DNA from: Massilia rubra
GTDB lineage: Bacteria; Pseudomonadota; Gammaproteobacteria; Burkholderiales; Burkholderiaceae_D
Assembly: GCF_011682065.1 (NCBI RefSeq)
Contig: NZ_VUYU01000007.1
Span: 248,001-312,000, forward strand
DNA length: 64,000 nt
Direction: 5' to 3'
Both the position numbers and the translations under genes were made by a program. Below, piece by piece: positions 17,618 to 26,303 of this stretch (the first letter of the stretch is position 1; each line of letters opens with the position of its first letter). The notes under the pieces are model-generated. The model did no database searches, was not told the origin of the DNA, and worked only from the letters and a program-made list of their open reading frames with translations.

Positions 17618-19428
17618 GCGCGGCGCGCCGCCCGCGCCTGGCCTGGGCGCCGCTGGCCGGCGTGGCGCTGGGGCTGGCCGCGGCGCTGCTGTTCTTCCAG
17701 TTCAAGACGCGCAGCGTCGACCTGGCGGCGTATGCCGACGACCTGTCCCTGCTGAGCCAGATCAAGCAGCTCGACGCCCACTGGGAGCTCAGCGCCATGA
17801 AATCGCGAATCGGCCTGAACCAGACCTACGACCCGCTGGTCGACCCGGTGCATGCGCTGCGCGCACTGCCGCAGCAGTTGCGCATGCTGGCGGCGCGGCC
17901 CGAGATGGGCGGGGCGCAGCGCGCCGCCAGCATCGCCGCCTACCAGCGCGCGCTGCAGGCCAAGATCGGCCTGGTCGAGTCCTTCAAGTCGCACAATGCG
18001 GTGCTGCACAATTCGGTGGCCTTCCTGCCGCAGGCGGCGCGCGACATCGGCAGCGCCGGTGCCCGGCAGCGGCGCGCCGCGGCGCTGGCCTTCGAGATCC
18101 TGCTCGCGACCCTGATCCACCAGCAGGGCGGCAGCGCGGCGCCGGCCGCCGCCATCGAGGAAGCGCTGCTGCGCCTGGCGCGCATGCGCCCCCGGCTGGC
18201 GCCGGACAGCGCCCAGAGCATCGACCTGTTCGCCATGCATGTGCGCACCGTCTTGCGCGAACACGCGCTGGTCGGTGCGCTGCTCGAGCGCATCGTGCGC
18301 GCCCCGACCGCGCAGCGGGTCGACGCCATCGGCGCCGTCCTCGGCGCCGGCCAGGAGCGCGCGGTGCAGCAACTGCAGCAGTACCGCTTCTACCTGCTGC
18401 TGTTTGCCGCCGCCCTGGTGGCGCTGCTGCTGTACGCGACCCTGCGCCTGCTGCTCAGCCACGCAACCATACGGCGCGGCAACGAGGCACTCCAGCATGC
18501 CAACGACCATCTCGAATCGCGCGTCAAGCTGCGCACGGCCGAACTGGCCGAGGCGCAGCAGCGCCTGATCGAGGCGGCGCGCAAGGCCGGCATGGCCGAG
18601 GTGGCGACCAATGTGCTGCACAATGTCGGCAATGTGCTCAACAGCGTGTGCGTGTCGGCCGGCCTGGTCAGCCAGCAATTGCGCCATTCGCGCGGCGCCG
18701 GCCTGGACAAGGCGGTGGCCCTGATCCAGGCCCAGGGCGCGGGGCTGGGCGCGTTTCTCGAGCACGATGCCAAGGGGCGCTGCCTGCCGGCCTACCTGGC
18801 CAGCCTGGCCGACGCCATCGGCGCCGAGCGCCGCGCCTTGCTGGAGGAGCTCGACAGCATGGTGCGCTGGCTCGAGCACGTCAAGGAAATCGTCGCCACC
18901 CAGCAATCGTATGCCGGGGCGTCCTGCCTGGTCGAACTGTGCCGCCCGGCCGAGCTGATCGACGAGGCGATCGGCATGAGCGCCGCCGCGCTGGCGCACG
19001 ACCAGGTGGCGCTGGGCACCGACTTCGAGGAGGTGCCGGCTGCCTTGCTGGACCGGCACCGGGTCTTGCAGATCCTGCTGAACCTGCTCAGCAACGCGCG
19101 CCAGGCGATGGCGGCGACGCCGCGGCCGCCGCGGCCCGGCCGCGCCGCCATCGCCGTGCGCCTGGGTGCGGCCGGTGCGCGCGCCCTGCGCATCGAGGTG
19201 GCCGACCACGGCACGGGCATTGCGGCGGCCGACCTGACGCGCATCTTCGCCCATGGATTTACCACACGCAAGGACGGCCATGGCTTCGGCCTGCACAGCT
19301 GCGCCCTGGCCGCGCGCGAGATGGGCGGCCGTTTAAGCGTTCATAGCGCCGGCCTGGGCTGCGGCGCCACTTTCACCCTGTTCCTGCCGACCGACGGCCA
19401 AGCCCTGCCCGAGGAGGCCAGTACATGA
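17614..19428 (+). CDS. Membrane histidine kinase with DAHL-like helical sensor domain
   Basis: The protein has 604 residues. A membrane helix lies near residues 12-30, followed by an almost entirely helical periplasmic region of about 220 residues that resembles the DAHL (double all-helical ligand-binding) domain, with NQTYDPLVDPV. A second membrane helix lies near 250-275, then a coiled coil. The phospho-acceptor region is the non-standard VLHNVGNVLNS with His336 instead of the usual HE box. The ATPase domain has NLLSNARQAM, DHGTGI and GFGLHSCALAAREMGG. Kinases with the HNVGN-type H-box are known in proteobacteria. It is coupled to the peroxidase gene before it and the REC-kinase after it. 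Confidence 0.88.
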   Translation: MSAARRPRLAWAPLAGVALGLAAALLFFQFKTRSVDLAAYADDLSLLSQIKQLDAHWELSAMKSRIGLNQTYDPLVDPVHALRALPQQLRMLAARPEMGGAQRAASIAAYQRALQAKIGLVESFKSHNAVLHNSVAFLPQAARDIGSAGARQRRAAALAFEILLATLIHQQGGSAAPAAAIEEALLRLARMRPRLAPDSAQSIDLFAMHVRTVLREHALVGALLERIVRAPTAQRVDAIGAVLGAGQERAVQQLQQYRFYLLLFAAALVALLLYATLRLLLSHATIRRGNEALQHANDHLESRVKLRTAELAEAQQRLIEAARKAGMAEVATNVLHNVGNVLNSVCVSAGLVSQQLRHSRGAGLDKAVALIQAQGAGLGAFLEHDAKGRCLPAYLASLADAIGAERRALLEELDSMVRWLEHVKEIVATQQSYAGASCLVELCRPAELIDEAIGMSAAALAHDQVALGTDFEEVPAALLDRHRVLQILLNLLSNARQAMAATPRPPRPGRAAIAVRLGAAGARALRIEVADHGTGIAAADLTRIFAHGFTTRKDGHGFGLHSCALAAREMGGRLSVHSAGLGCGATFTLFLPTDGQALPEEAST

Positions 19429-20756
19429 GTTACGCGAATCGCCGCATCCTGTTGATCGACGACATGCCCTCGATCCATGAGGATTTCCGCAAGATCCTGG
19501 CGGCGCGCCCGGCCCTGTCCGAGCTGGACGCCATGGAAACGCAGCTGTTCGGCAGCAGCAGCATGCCGGCGGCCGGCTTCGTGCTCGACTCGGCCTACCA
19601 GGGCGAGGAAGGGGTGGCGCTGGCGCGGCGCGCCTGCGCCGACGGCCTGCCGTATGCGCTGGCCTTCGTCGACATGCGCATGCCGCCCGGAATCGACGGC
19701 GCCGAAACCATTGCGCGCCTGTGGCGGCACGACCCGCAACTGCAGGTGGTCCTGTGCACCGCGTATTCCGACCACGAATGGGACGCCCTGCTGGCGCGGC
19801 TGGACGTGCGCGATCGCCTGCTGGTCCTGAAAAAGCCGTTCGACGCCATCGAAGTGGTGCAACTGGCGGCCATGCTGACGGCAAAATGGTCGGCCACGCA
19901 GGCGGCGGCGTGCGAATTGCGGCGGCTCGACGAGGCGGTGCGCGAGCGCACGGCGGCGCTCGACCGCGAAGTGGCCGCCCGCGCGCAGCTCGAAGCACGC
20001 CTGGCGCAAGCCGAAAAGCTGGCCAGCGTCGGCCGCCTGGCCGCCGGGGTGGCGCACGAGATCAATAATCCGCTCGGCTTCCTGAGCTCGAACCTGCAAA
20101 CGCTCGAGAGCTACGTGGGCGCCCTGCTGGCGCGCTTCGAGGGCGCTCCCGGCGCCGCCGATGGCGCCGAACTGGGCTACATGAAAGACGACTTGCCCGC
20201 CCTGATGGCCGAGTCGCGCGCCGGGCTGGCGCGGGTGGCCAGGATCGTCAAAGGCTTGCGCGACTTTGCGCCCGAGGATACGGGGCAGGAATGGACGCGC
20301 GCCGACGTGCGCGTCTGCCTGGAGGCGACCTTGACGGTGCTGGGGGCGCGCATTGGCCAGGGCATCGCCGTCGAGCGCAGCTACGGGGTGCTGCCCGACA
20401 TCGACTGCCGTCCGGCGCAGCTCAACCAGGTGTTCATGAGCCTGTTGACCAATGCGCTCGATGCGATCGGCGCGGTCGCCGGCACGCTGGCCGTCCGCGC
20501 CGGCAGCGCGGACGGCCAGGTCTGGATCGAAGTCGAGGACAGCGGCTGTGGCATCGGGGCGCAGCACCTGCCGCTCATTTTCGACCCCTTTTTCACCACC
20601 AAGCGCATCGGCCAGGGCATGGGACTGGGCTTGTCGCAGGTGTACGGCATCGTCCAGGCGCACCAGGGGAGCATTGCGGCCAGCTCGGGCGAGGGGCGCG
20701 GCGCCATGGTGCGCGTGGTGCTACCGGTGCGCCAGGCCGCGGCGCAGCGCGCATGA
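19425..20756 (+). CDS. Hybrid protein: N-terminal receiver plus histidine kinase
   Basis: The protein has 443 residues. The N-terminal receiver domain has LLIDDMPSIHEDF and acceptor Asp83 in FVDMRMPPGIDG, and its end has VLKKPFDAIEV. A coiled coil links it to a kinase core with AHEINNPLGFLSS (His211), SLLTNALDAIG, EDSGCGIG, DPFFTTKRIGQGMGLGLSQ. A receiver in front of a kinase is the design of a relay protein that is switched on by another kinase. The kinase translated just before it (start/stop overlap ATGA) is the natural donor. This is the last gene of the signalling operon; 89 bases separate it from the PEP-CTERM genes. Confidence 0.9.
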   Translation: MSYANRRILLIDDMPSIHEDFRKILAARPALSELDAMETQLFGSSSMPAAGFVLDSAYQGEEGVALARRACADGLPYALAFVDMRMPPGIDGAETIARLWRHDPQLQVVLCTAYSDHEWDALLARLDVRDRLLVLKKPFDAIEVVQLAAMLTAKWSATQAAACELRRLDEAVRERTAALDREVAARAQLEARLAQAEKLASVGRLAAGVAHEINNPLGFLSSNLQTLESYVGALLARFEGAPGAADGAELGYMKDDLPALMAESRAGLARVARIVKGLRDFAPEDTGQEWTRADVRVCLEATLTVLGARIGQGIAVERSYGVLPDIDCRPAQLNQVFMSLLTNALDAIGAVAGTLAVRAGSADGQVWIEVEDSGCGIGAQHLPLIFDPFFTTKRIGQGMGLGLSQVYGIVQAHQGSIAASSGEGRGAMVRVVLPVRQAAAQRA

Positions 20757-20845
20757 GGGCTGCCCTGTTTTACCGGCATGCGGCGTTTACGCGACATTCT
20801 GCTCATGTTTTTTTGTTAAGCTGATGGTTCTATCAGGAGACCATC

Positions 20846-21448
20846 ATGCTCAAACCCTCGTTACTGATTGCCGCCGCCTTGCTGGCGGGCAGCGCCCAGG
20901 CCGGATCGACCCTCAGTCAGTTTACCTATACCGGTTTCTTCCACGAAGAAGCGGGGCAGTTCCTGCCGAACGCGCAGATATACGGCTATTTTGAAACCGA
21001 GGATCTGAACGGCAATGGGGTCCTGGAACGCAACGAGGTGACTTCCTTCGTGCTCAACGGCCAGCAATATGCCGCCGGGTGCGGCCCGGAAGTATTCATG
21101 TGCGGGCTGTTCGAATTTTCCTATGCCCCCGGCGCGGCCCTCAGTTTCAGTACCTCCTGGAGCACCGATCCATGGGGCGAGTTCGGCGTGGCGGGCGGCC
21201 AGGCGGTGAGTGGGATCGAGGTCAAGGAATATTCTTACTGGATGGGCAATTCGGCGTCCTACACCTTGCGCTGGACCGAGGACACCCTGTTCGAGATTTC
21301 GCCGGTGCCAGAGCCGGCGACCTACGGCATGCTGGCGCTGGGGCTGGGCGTGCTGGCCTGGCGCAGCCGGCGCCTGGCCCGGTCCGGGACGCGCGAGCAT
21401 GTCAATCACCCTCGTTTGGCTGTTGTTGCCGGAGCTCATCATGCTTAA
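20846..21448 (+). CDS. PEP-CTERM sorted protein with EF-hand-like loop (copy 1)
   Basis: The protein has 200 residues. It has a signal peptide (MLKPSLLIAAALLAGSAQA) and near its C-terminus the PEP-CTERM sorting signal: VPEPATYGMLALGLGVLAW followed by a basic RSRR. Exosortase recognises this signal and sends the protein to the cell surface or matrix. DLNGNGVLERNE fits an EF-hand calcium-binding loop. Two cysteines in GCGPEVFMCG may pair. AGGAG precedes the ATG. The 25-residue tail after the sorting signal is unusual: it reads through the ribosome binding site of the next gene and ends eight bases inside it. A paralogue follows directly. Confidence 0.88.
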   Translation: MLKPSLLIAAALLAGSAQAGSTLSQFTYTGFFHEEAGQFLPNAQIYGYFETEDLNGNGVLERNEVTSFVLNGQQYAAGCGPEVFMCGLFEFSYAPGAALSFSTSWSTDPWGEFGVAGGQAVSGIEVKEYSYWMGNSASYTLRWTEDTLFEISPVPEPATYGMLALGLGVLAWRSRRLARSGTREHVNHPRLAVVAGAHHA

Positions 21449-21980
21449 ACCATCGTTATTGATTGCCGCCGCCGTGCTGGCGGGCAGCGCCCAGGCCGGA
21501 TCGACCTTCCGTGAATTTACCTATACCGGCTTGTTCCACGAAGAAGCCGGGCAGTTCCTGCCGAATGCGCGTATTTCCGGCAATTTCGACAGCGAAGATA
21601 CGAACCGCGATGGGCTGCTGGAGCTGAGCGAGGTGACTTCCTTTGTGCTCAATGGCCAGCAATATGTCGGCGGGTGCGGGCCGGAAGTGTTTCTCTGCGG
21701 GCTGTTTGATTTTTCCTATACCCCGGGTGGCGCCCTCAATTTCAATACCGCCTGGACCACCGATCCATGGAACGAGAACGGCGTCGCAGGCGGCGAGGTG
21801 ATCAGCGGGTCCCAGGCACAGGAATACGCTTTCTGGAACGGCAACGCGACCTCGACCACCTTGCGCTGGACCGAGGACACCCTGTTCGAGATTTCGCCGG
21901 TACCCGAGCCGGCCACCTACGGCATGCTGGCGCTGGGACTGGGCGTGCTGGCCTTGCGCGCCCGCCACGCGCACACCTGA
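21441..21980 (+). CDS. PEP-CTERM sorted protein with EF-hand-like loop (copy 2)
   Basis: The protein has 179 residues and is clearly a tandem duplicate of the preceding gene. It has the same signal peptide apart from one residue, the same FTYTG.FHEEAGQFLPNA block, an EF-hand-like DTNRDGLLELSE, the paired cysteines in GCGPEVFLCG, and the same VPEPATYGMLALGLGVLA sorting signal. Unlike copy 1 it stops soon after the basic residues, as PEP-CTERM proteins usually do. Its start overlaps the end of copy 1 by eight bases, with GGAG upstream. The function is unknown; surface display is inferred from the sorting signal. The divergence between the copies lies mostly in the middle region. Confidence 0.88.
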   Translation: MLKPSLLIAAAVLAGSAQAGSTFREFTYTGLFHEEAGQFLPNARISGNFDSEDTNRDGLLELSEVTSFVLNGQQYVGGCGPEVFLCGLFDFSYTPGGALNFNTAWTTDPWNENGVAGGEVISGSQAQEYAFWNGNATSTTLRWTEDTLFEISPVPEPATYGMLALGLGVLALRARHAHT

Positions 21981-22008
21981 AGCGCCCGCCGGGCCGCTGG
22001 CGCGCGCC

Positions 22009-24075
22009 TCAGGCGGCGACCAGCTTGCGCAGCCACCCCAGCAAGACGGTGGGCAGCAATTGCGCACGCGGCAGCAAGGCGTACGCGCATTCGCCGAACA
22101 CGGCCGGAAGATAGCTGGCGGCCTGGCGGTCGATGGTCAGGCAAAACGGTGAAATTCCCTGCAGGCGCGCTTCGGTGACGGCCTGGCGCAGGTCTTCCAC
22201 GCCGTAGCGTCCATCGTACTGGTCGACATCGTTGGGCCGGCCGTCGGAGAGCAGGATCAGCAGCCTGTGCCCGGCTGCCTGGGTCATCAATTCGGCGCTG
22301 GCGTGGCGCACGGCGGCGCCAGCGCGGGTGTAGCGTTCCGGTTCCAGGCCGGCGATGCGCAGGGCGACCCGCTTGTCGTAGCCTTGCCCGAAGCGCTTGA
22401 TAGGGCGCACGATGACGCCGCCCGGACCTTCGCCCGAAAAGCCGAGCACGCTGAACGGCTCACCCAGGCCGTCCAGCGCCACGCACACCATCAGCAGCGC
22501 CTCGCGCTCGACGTCGATCACCCTGCATTGTCCCGACACCCAGCCATCGGTCGAGCCGCTCAGGTCGACCAGCAGGGTGACGGCCAGGTCGCGTCGTCCG
22601 CGCCGCTCGGCCTGGTACAGGCGCTGTTCCGGCGGCCCGCCCGCCTTGCGCTGGGCCTGGTCATCGATCCAGCCCTGCAGGTCGATGTCGTCGCCATCGA
22701 GTTGCCGGCGCAGCCGGGTACGCTGGGCCCGCAACAGTTCGAAATTGCGGCGCACGCCCGGCAGCGCCGCCGCATGCCGGCGCATGATGGCGTCGAGCAC
22801 CGCTTGCTCGCCCTCGGCCGCGCCGCACACCGTGACGGTGGCGCCGGGACCGGCGTAGGACGCCGTCTTCCAGTCCCATTCCGGATAGGTGCTGCGCTCG
22901 CCGTCGGCCGAGGCCAGCGCCAGCGACGGGTTGTTGGCGTGGCGGTCGGGCGGGTCGTCCGATAACAGCACTTCGCGCGCGGCGCCGGGGGACCACAGCA
23001 GGCGCGCTTCGGCCAGTTCGGACAGGGAGTCGCCAAAGTCGTCGGCGGCGCTGTCGGTATCGCGGTCGGTGGGCCGCTGCAGGCCCATGGCGTCTTCGGC
23101 CTGCTCGTGCGGCTGGGCGGTCTGGACCATCATCGGACCCGGCGCGGCCGGCTCGTCTTCGCCCTCGAGCGCGGCGCGCACGCGCGGGCGGCGCGCCAGC
23201 CTGGCGCTGCGCACCGCGCCGGGGCTGTTCGCGGCGTCCTCCTTGCCGTGGCCGGGCACGGCGTGCAGCAGGACCGGTGCGGGCAGGAACTCGCCCAGCC
23301 AGTCATCCTTGACCAGCAGGCGCGCCGCCAGGCCTTGCAGTCCGGACGCCGCGGCCAGCCGCCGCGCCTGCGCCAGCACCGCCGCGGCGCCCGGGGGCGC
23401 AGGCGCCGCGCCAGGCGACGCGCCAGGCGACGCGCCAGGCGGCACGTTAAGCGAGGCGCCGCTGTCTTGCCGCGCCAGCACGGCCTGCAGCATGGTTTCG
23501 ATGGGGCGCAGCCGGGCCGGCAGGGCGCCCGGCTGCGGCCGCGCCGCCAGCGCTTGCCGGCGCCAGCCTTGCAGCGCCGGCTGCATGCCGGGCAGGAGCA
23601 GCGCGAGCGCGTCGTCCGCCGCGCGCGCTTCGAGCACATGGTAGAACGCTTGCAGCGCGCCGTCCTGGCCGAACGGGTAGTGGCTGGCGCTGCCGCGCAC
23701 GGCGCGCATGGCCTGTTGCAGCAACAGCAGGCGGTAGCGCGCGAGCGCGCCGTCGGCGCCGCCGCCATCGAATGCGATGCTGCGCGGCAGCCAGATGCTG
23801 GTGCCATCGGTGGCGGGAAGGGCGTGCAGGGGCGGCGCCGCCTCATCGCGCCGGATCAGCTTATCGAGCCAGGTGCGCGGCGCCGGCGCTTGCGCCGGGC
23901 GCAGGCGGAAGCGGCGTGCAAAGACGGCCTCGGCCAGCAGGTCCAGGCGCGCGGCGACCTCGGCCAGTTCGAGCCGGAGCGGCGTGGGCGTCCGCCGCTG
24001 GCGCCGCCAGAGGCCCTGGATATACACCGTGGCGTGGCGCGCGACATCGGTGATCACGTCTTCGGCTTCTGCCAT
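22009..24075 (-). CDS. norD: Nitric oxide reductase activation protein NorD
   Basis: The protein has 688 residues, close to the usual NorD length. The C-terminal von Willebrand factor A domain carries the metal-ion adhesion motif LLVDLSGSTDG near residue 500, and later LLILLSDGRPND. The central region is alanine-rich and poorly conserved. NorD works with the AAA+ protein NorQ to assemble or insert the metal centres of NorB. It is the last gene of the nor operon, with the norQ stop only 11 bases before its start. A run of near-identical 12-base units (about 23406-23445) encodes a short PGASPGA-type repeat in the linker. Confidence 0.93.
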   Translation of the reverse strand: MAEAEDVITDVARHATVYIQGLWRRQRRTPTPLRLELAEVAARLDLLAEAVFARRFRLRPAQAPAPRTWLDKLIRRDEAAPPLHALPATDGTSIWLPRSIAFDGGGADGALARYRLLLLQQAMRAVRGSASHYPFGQDGALQAFYHVLEARAADDALALLLPGMQPALQGWRRQALAARPQPGALPARLRPIETMLQAVLARQDSGASLNVPPGASPGASPGAAPAPPGAAAVLAQARRLAAASGLQGLAARLLVKDDWLGEFLPAPVLLHAVPGHGKEDAANSPGAVRSARLARRPRVRAALEGEDEPAAPGPMMVQTAQPHEQAEDAMGLQRPTDRDTDSAADDFGDSLSELAEARLLWSPGAAREVLLSDDPPDRHANNPSLALASADGERSTYPEWDWKTASYAGPGATVTVCGAAEGEQAVLDAIMRRHAAALPGVRRNFELLRAQRTRLRRQLDGDDIDLQGWIDDQAQRKAGGPPEQRLYQAERRGRRDLAVTLLVDLSGSTDGWVSGQCRVIDVEREALLMVCVALDGLGEPFSVLGFSGEGPGGVIVRPIKRFGQGYDKRVALRIAGLEPERYTRAGAAVRHASAELMTQAAGHRLLILLSDGRPNDVDQYDGRYGVEDLRQAVTEARLQGISPFCLTIDRQAASYLPAVFGECAYALLPRAQLLPTVLLGWLRKLVAA

Positions 24076-24086
24076 GGCCGCCAGAT

Positions 24087-24893
24087 CTAGATAAAACTGG
24101 CCTTGACCAGGTCGCGCATGGCGCCGACCAGGGCAGGCTCGTCCGACAGGGGCGACACGATGGCGGCATTGCAGGCATCCTGGACCGCAATCCCGCCGGC
24201 GATCAGGCGCGCGGCGGCGATCAGCAGGCGGGTGCTGGGCACCTCGGCCAGGCCGCGGTCGCGCAACTGGCGCAGGCGGTTTCCCAGGGTTACCAGGGCA
24301 TGCGCCAGGCTGGCGGTGACCGCGCCCTCGTGCTCGACAATGGCCGCTTCGCGCTCGGGCGGCGGAAAGTCGAAATCGAAGGCGACAAAGCGCTGGCGCG
24401 TGCTTGGCTTCATGTCCTTCTGCATGCGCTGGTAGCCAGGGTTGTACGACACCACCAGTTGAAAGCCGGCGGCGGCGGCGACGGTCTCGCCAGTCTTGTC
24501 GATCGGCAGCATGCGCCGGTGATCGGTCAGCGGGTGCAGCACCACCACAGTGTCCTGGCGCGCCTCGACCACTTCGTCCAGGTAGCAGATGGCGCCCTCG
24601 CGCACGGCCCGGGTCAGCGGGCCGTCATGCCAGGCGGTGCCGGCGGCGCCGATCAGGAAGCGCCCGACCAGGTCGGCGGTGCTCAGGTCGTCGTGGCAGG
24701 AAATCGTCACCAGCGGGCGTTGCAGGCGCCAGGCCATGTATTCGACGAAGCGGGTCTTGCCGCAGCCGGTCGGGCCCTTGAGCATGACGGCCAGCTGGCG
24801 CTGGTGGCATTGTTCGAACAGCGCCACTTCGCCCGCATGGGGCAGGTAGTAGGGGGCGCTGTCGGCGGGGGCGGGCAAGTCAGCTCTCCGCAT
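24087..24893 (-). CDS. norQ: Nitric oxide reductase activation AAA+ ATPase NorQ
   Basis: The protein has 268 residues, typical for NorQ/CbbQ proteins. Walker A is GPTGCGKT (40-47), Walker B is ICYLDEVVEA, and later blocks include VVSYNPGYQ and KPSTRQRFVAFDFDFP, all characteristic of this MoxR-like AAA+ group. NorQ with NorD activates the NorBC complex by remodelling it during cofactor insertion. The start at 24893 overlaps the norB end by 14 bases, so the two are translationally coupled. The neighbours norB and norD make the assignment to NorQ rather than CbbQ secure. Confidence 0.95.
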   Translation of the reverse strand: MRRADLPAPADSAPYYLPHAGEVALFEQCHQRQLAVMLKGPTGCGKTRFVEYMAWRLQRPLVTISCHDDLSTADLVGRFLIGAAGTAWHDGPLTRAVREGAICYLDEVVEARQDTVVVLHPLTDHRRMLPIDKTGETVAAAAGFQLVVSYNPGYQRMQKDMKPSTRQRFVAFDFDFPPPEREAAIVEHEGAVTASLAHALVTLGNRLRQLRDRGLAEVPSTRLLIAAARLIAGGIAVQDACNAAIVSPLSDEPALVGAMRDLVKASFI

Positions 24894-26250
24894 GGGCTTG
24901 CAAGCCGGCGGCGTCGCCGGGAGCGTCCAGCTGCGCGCCGAAGCGTGGGGCGTAGCGGAAGAAGTCGATGATGAACAGTGCCACGCCAATGGCGAACAGC
25001 GAGCCGGTCGCCAGCAGCATCACGAAGTGGATCTGGATTTTCAGCTGGGCGTCGAGAAAGCCCAGGCCCATGATGCGTTCCAGATAAACCTGGCCGATGC
25101 CGGCCGTGGCGAACGACAAGGTCATGCCGAACATGCCGCCGAGCTGCATCCAGAACGACCAGTAGCCCATCGCGCTGCCTTCTTCGGGACGGCGGGTCAG
25201 GCTTGGTGCGGCATAGGTGATCATGGCCAGCACGATCATGACATAGGCGCCATAAAAGGCGGCATGGCCGTGCATGGCCGTGATCAGGGTGCCGTGGGTC
25301 CATTTGTTGACGGAGGGGAAGGTGTGCGCCAGCCCCAGCAGTCCCGCGCCGAACAGGGTGAACACGGCGCTGCCCACGGTCCAGTGCAGGGCCAGCTTGT
25401 TGGGATGGGACATGCCGGAGCGCTTGATGGTCGAGTAGGCGTAGATGGCCATGCCGACCAGCGCCACCGGTTCGAGCGCGCTGAACACGCCGCCGATCGG
25501 CAGCCAGTAGGCCGGCACCCCGACCCAGTAATAGTGGTGGGCGGTGCCCAGAATGCCGGCGATAAACACCAGGCCGACGATCACGTACAGCCATTTCTCC
25601 ATCACTTCGCGGTCGGCGCCGGACAGGCGGATCAAGAGGTAAGCCAGGAAGCCGCCCTGGATCATTTCCCAGACGCCCTCCACCCACAGGTGGATGGTCC
25701 ACCAGCGGTAGAAAATCGATACCGTATAGTTTTCGTAGTGCAGCAGCGCCGGCAGGTAGAGCAGGGCGGCCAGCCCCAGGCCGCCCAGCAGCACGCCTTC
25801 GGTGGTGGTCAGGCGGCCCGATTTCTTGATGGTCATGCCCACGTTGTACAGAAACATCAGCATCACGATCACGATGACGATCTTGTGCGGCAAGGGCTGT
25901 TCCAGCAGCTTGTTGCCGGTCCCCCAGCGAAACAGGTAGCCGATGATGGCGGTGACCCCCATCAGCACCCACAGGACCAGCTGGACGTAGGCCAGCTTGG
26001 TGCTGTGCAGTTCGGTTCTCGATTCGTCCGGCACCATCCAGTAAGTCGCTCCCATGAAGCCGCAGATGACCCAGACGATCAGCAGGTTGGTGTGGATCAC
26101 CTTGGTGACGTCGAAGGGCAGGATGTAGAGCAGGGGATCCGGTCCCAGGTACTTGGTGGCGGACAGCAAGCCGAACACCAGTTGCAGGCCGAACAGGGCC
26201 AGGGAGACGGCAAAGTACCAATAGGCGACAGACTGCGACTTATATCTCAT
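24880..26250 (-). CDS. norB: Nitric oxide reductase catalytic subunit NorB
   Basis: The protein has 456 residues and about twelve predicted membrane helices. It belongs to the heme-copper oxidase superfamily and reduces two NO to N2O at a heme b3/non-heme iron centre. Visible ligand-bearing stretches are HTNLLIVWV, HLWVEGVWEMIQGG (His and the NorB-specific glutamates), TAHHYYWVGVP and MHGHAAFYG. The N-terminus starts directly at the first helix without the extension of quinol-type qNor, so electrons must come from the cytochrome NorC encoded upstream. It is the central gene of the norCBQD operon. Confidence 0.95.
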   Translation of the reverse strand: MRYKSQSVAYWYFAVSLALFGLQLVFGLLSATKYLGPDPLLYILPFDVTKVIHTNLLIVWVICGFMGATYWMVPDESRTELHSTKLAYVQLVLWVLMGVTAIIGYLFRWGTGNKLLEQPLPHKIVIVIVMLMFLYNVGMTIKKSGRLTTTEGVLLGGLGLAALLYLPALLHYENYTVSIFYRWWTIHLWVEGVWEMIQGGFLAYLLIRLSGADREVMEKWLYVIVGLVFIAGILGTAHHYYWVGVPAYWLPIGGVFSALEPVALVGMAIYAYSTIKRSGMSHPNKLALHWTVGSAVFTLFGAGLLGLAHTFPSVNKWTHGTLITAMHGHAAFYGAYVMIVLAMITYAAPSLTRRPEEGSAMGYWSFWMQLGGMFGMTLSFATAGIGQVYLERIMGLGFLDAQLKIQIHFVMLLATGSLFAIGVALFIIDFFRYAPRFGAQLDAPGDAAGLQAHAES

Positions 26251-26303
26251 GACGATAGCTCCGGCGAAAAATACGATCCAGGCGCGTGATGCGGGCGCGC
26301 CGC

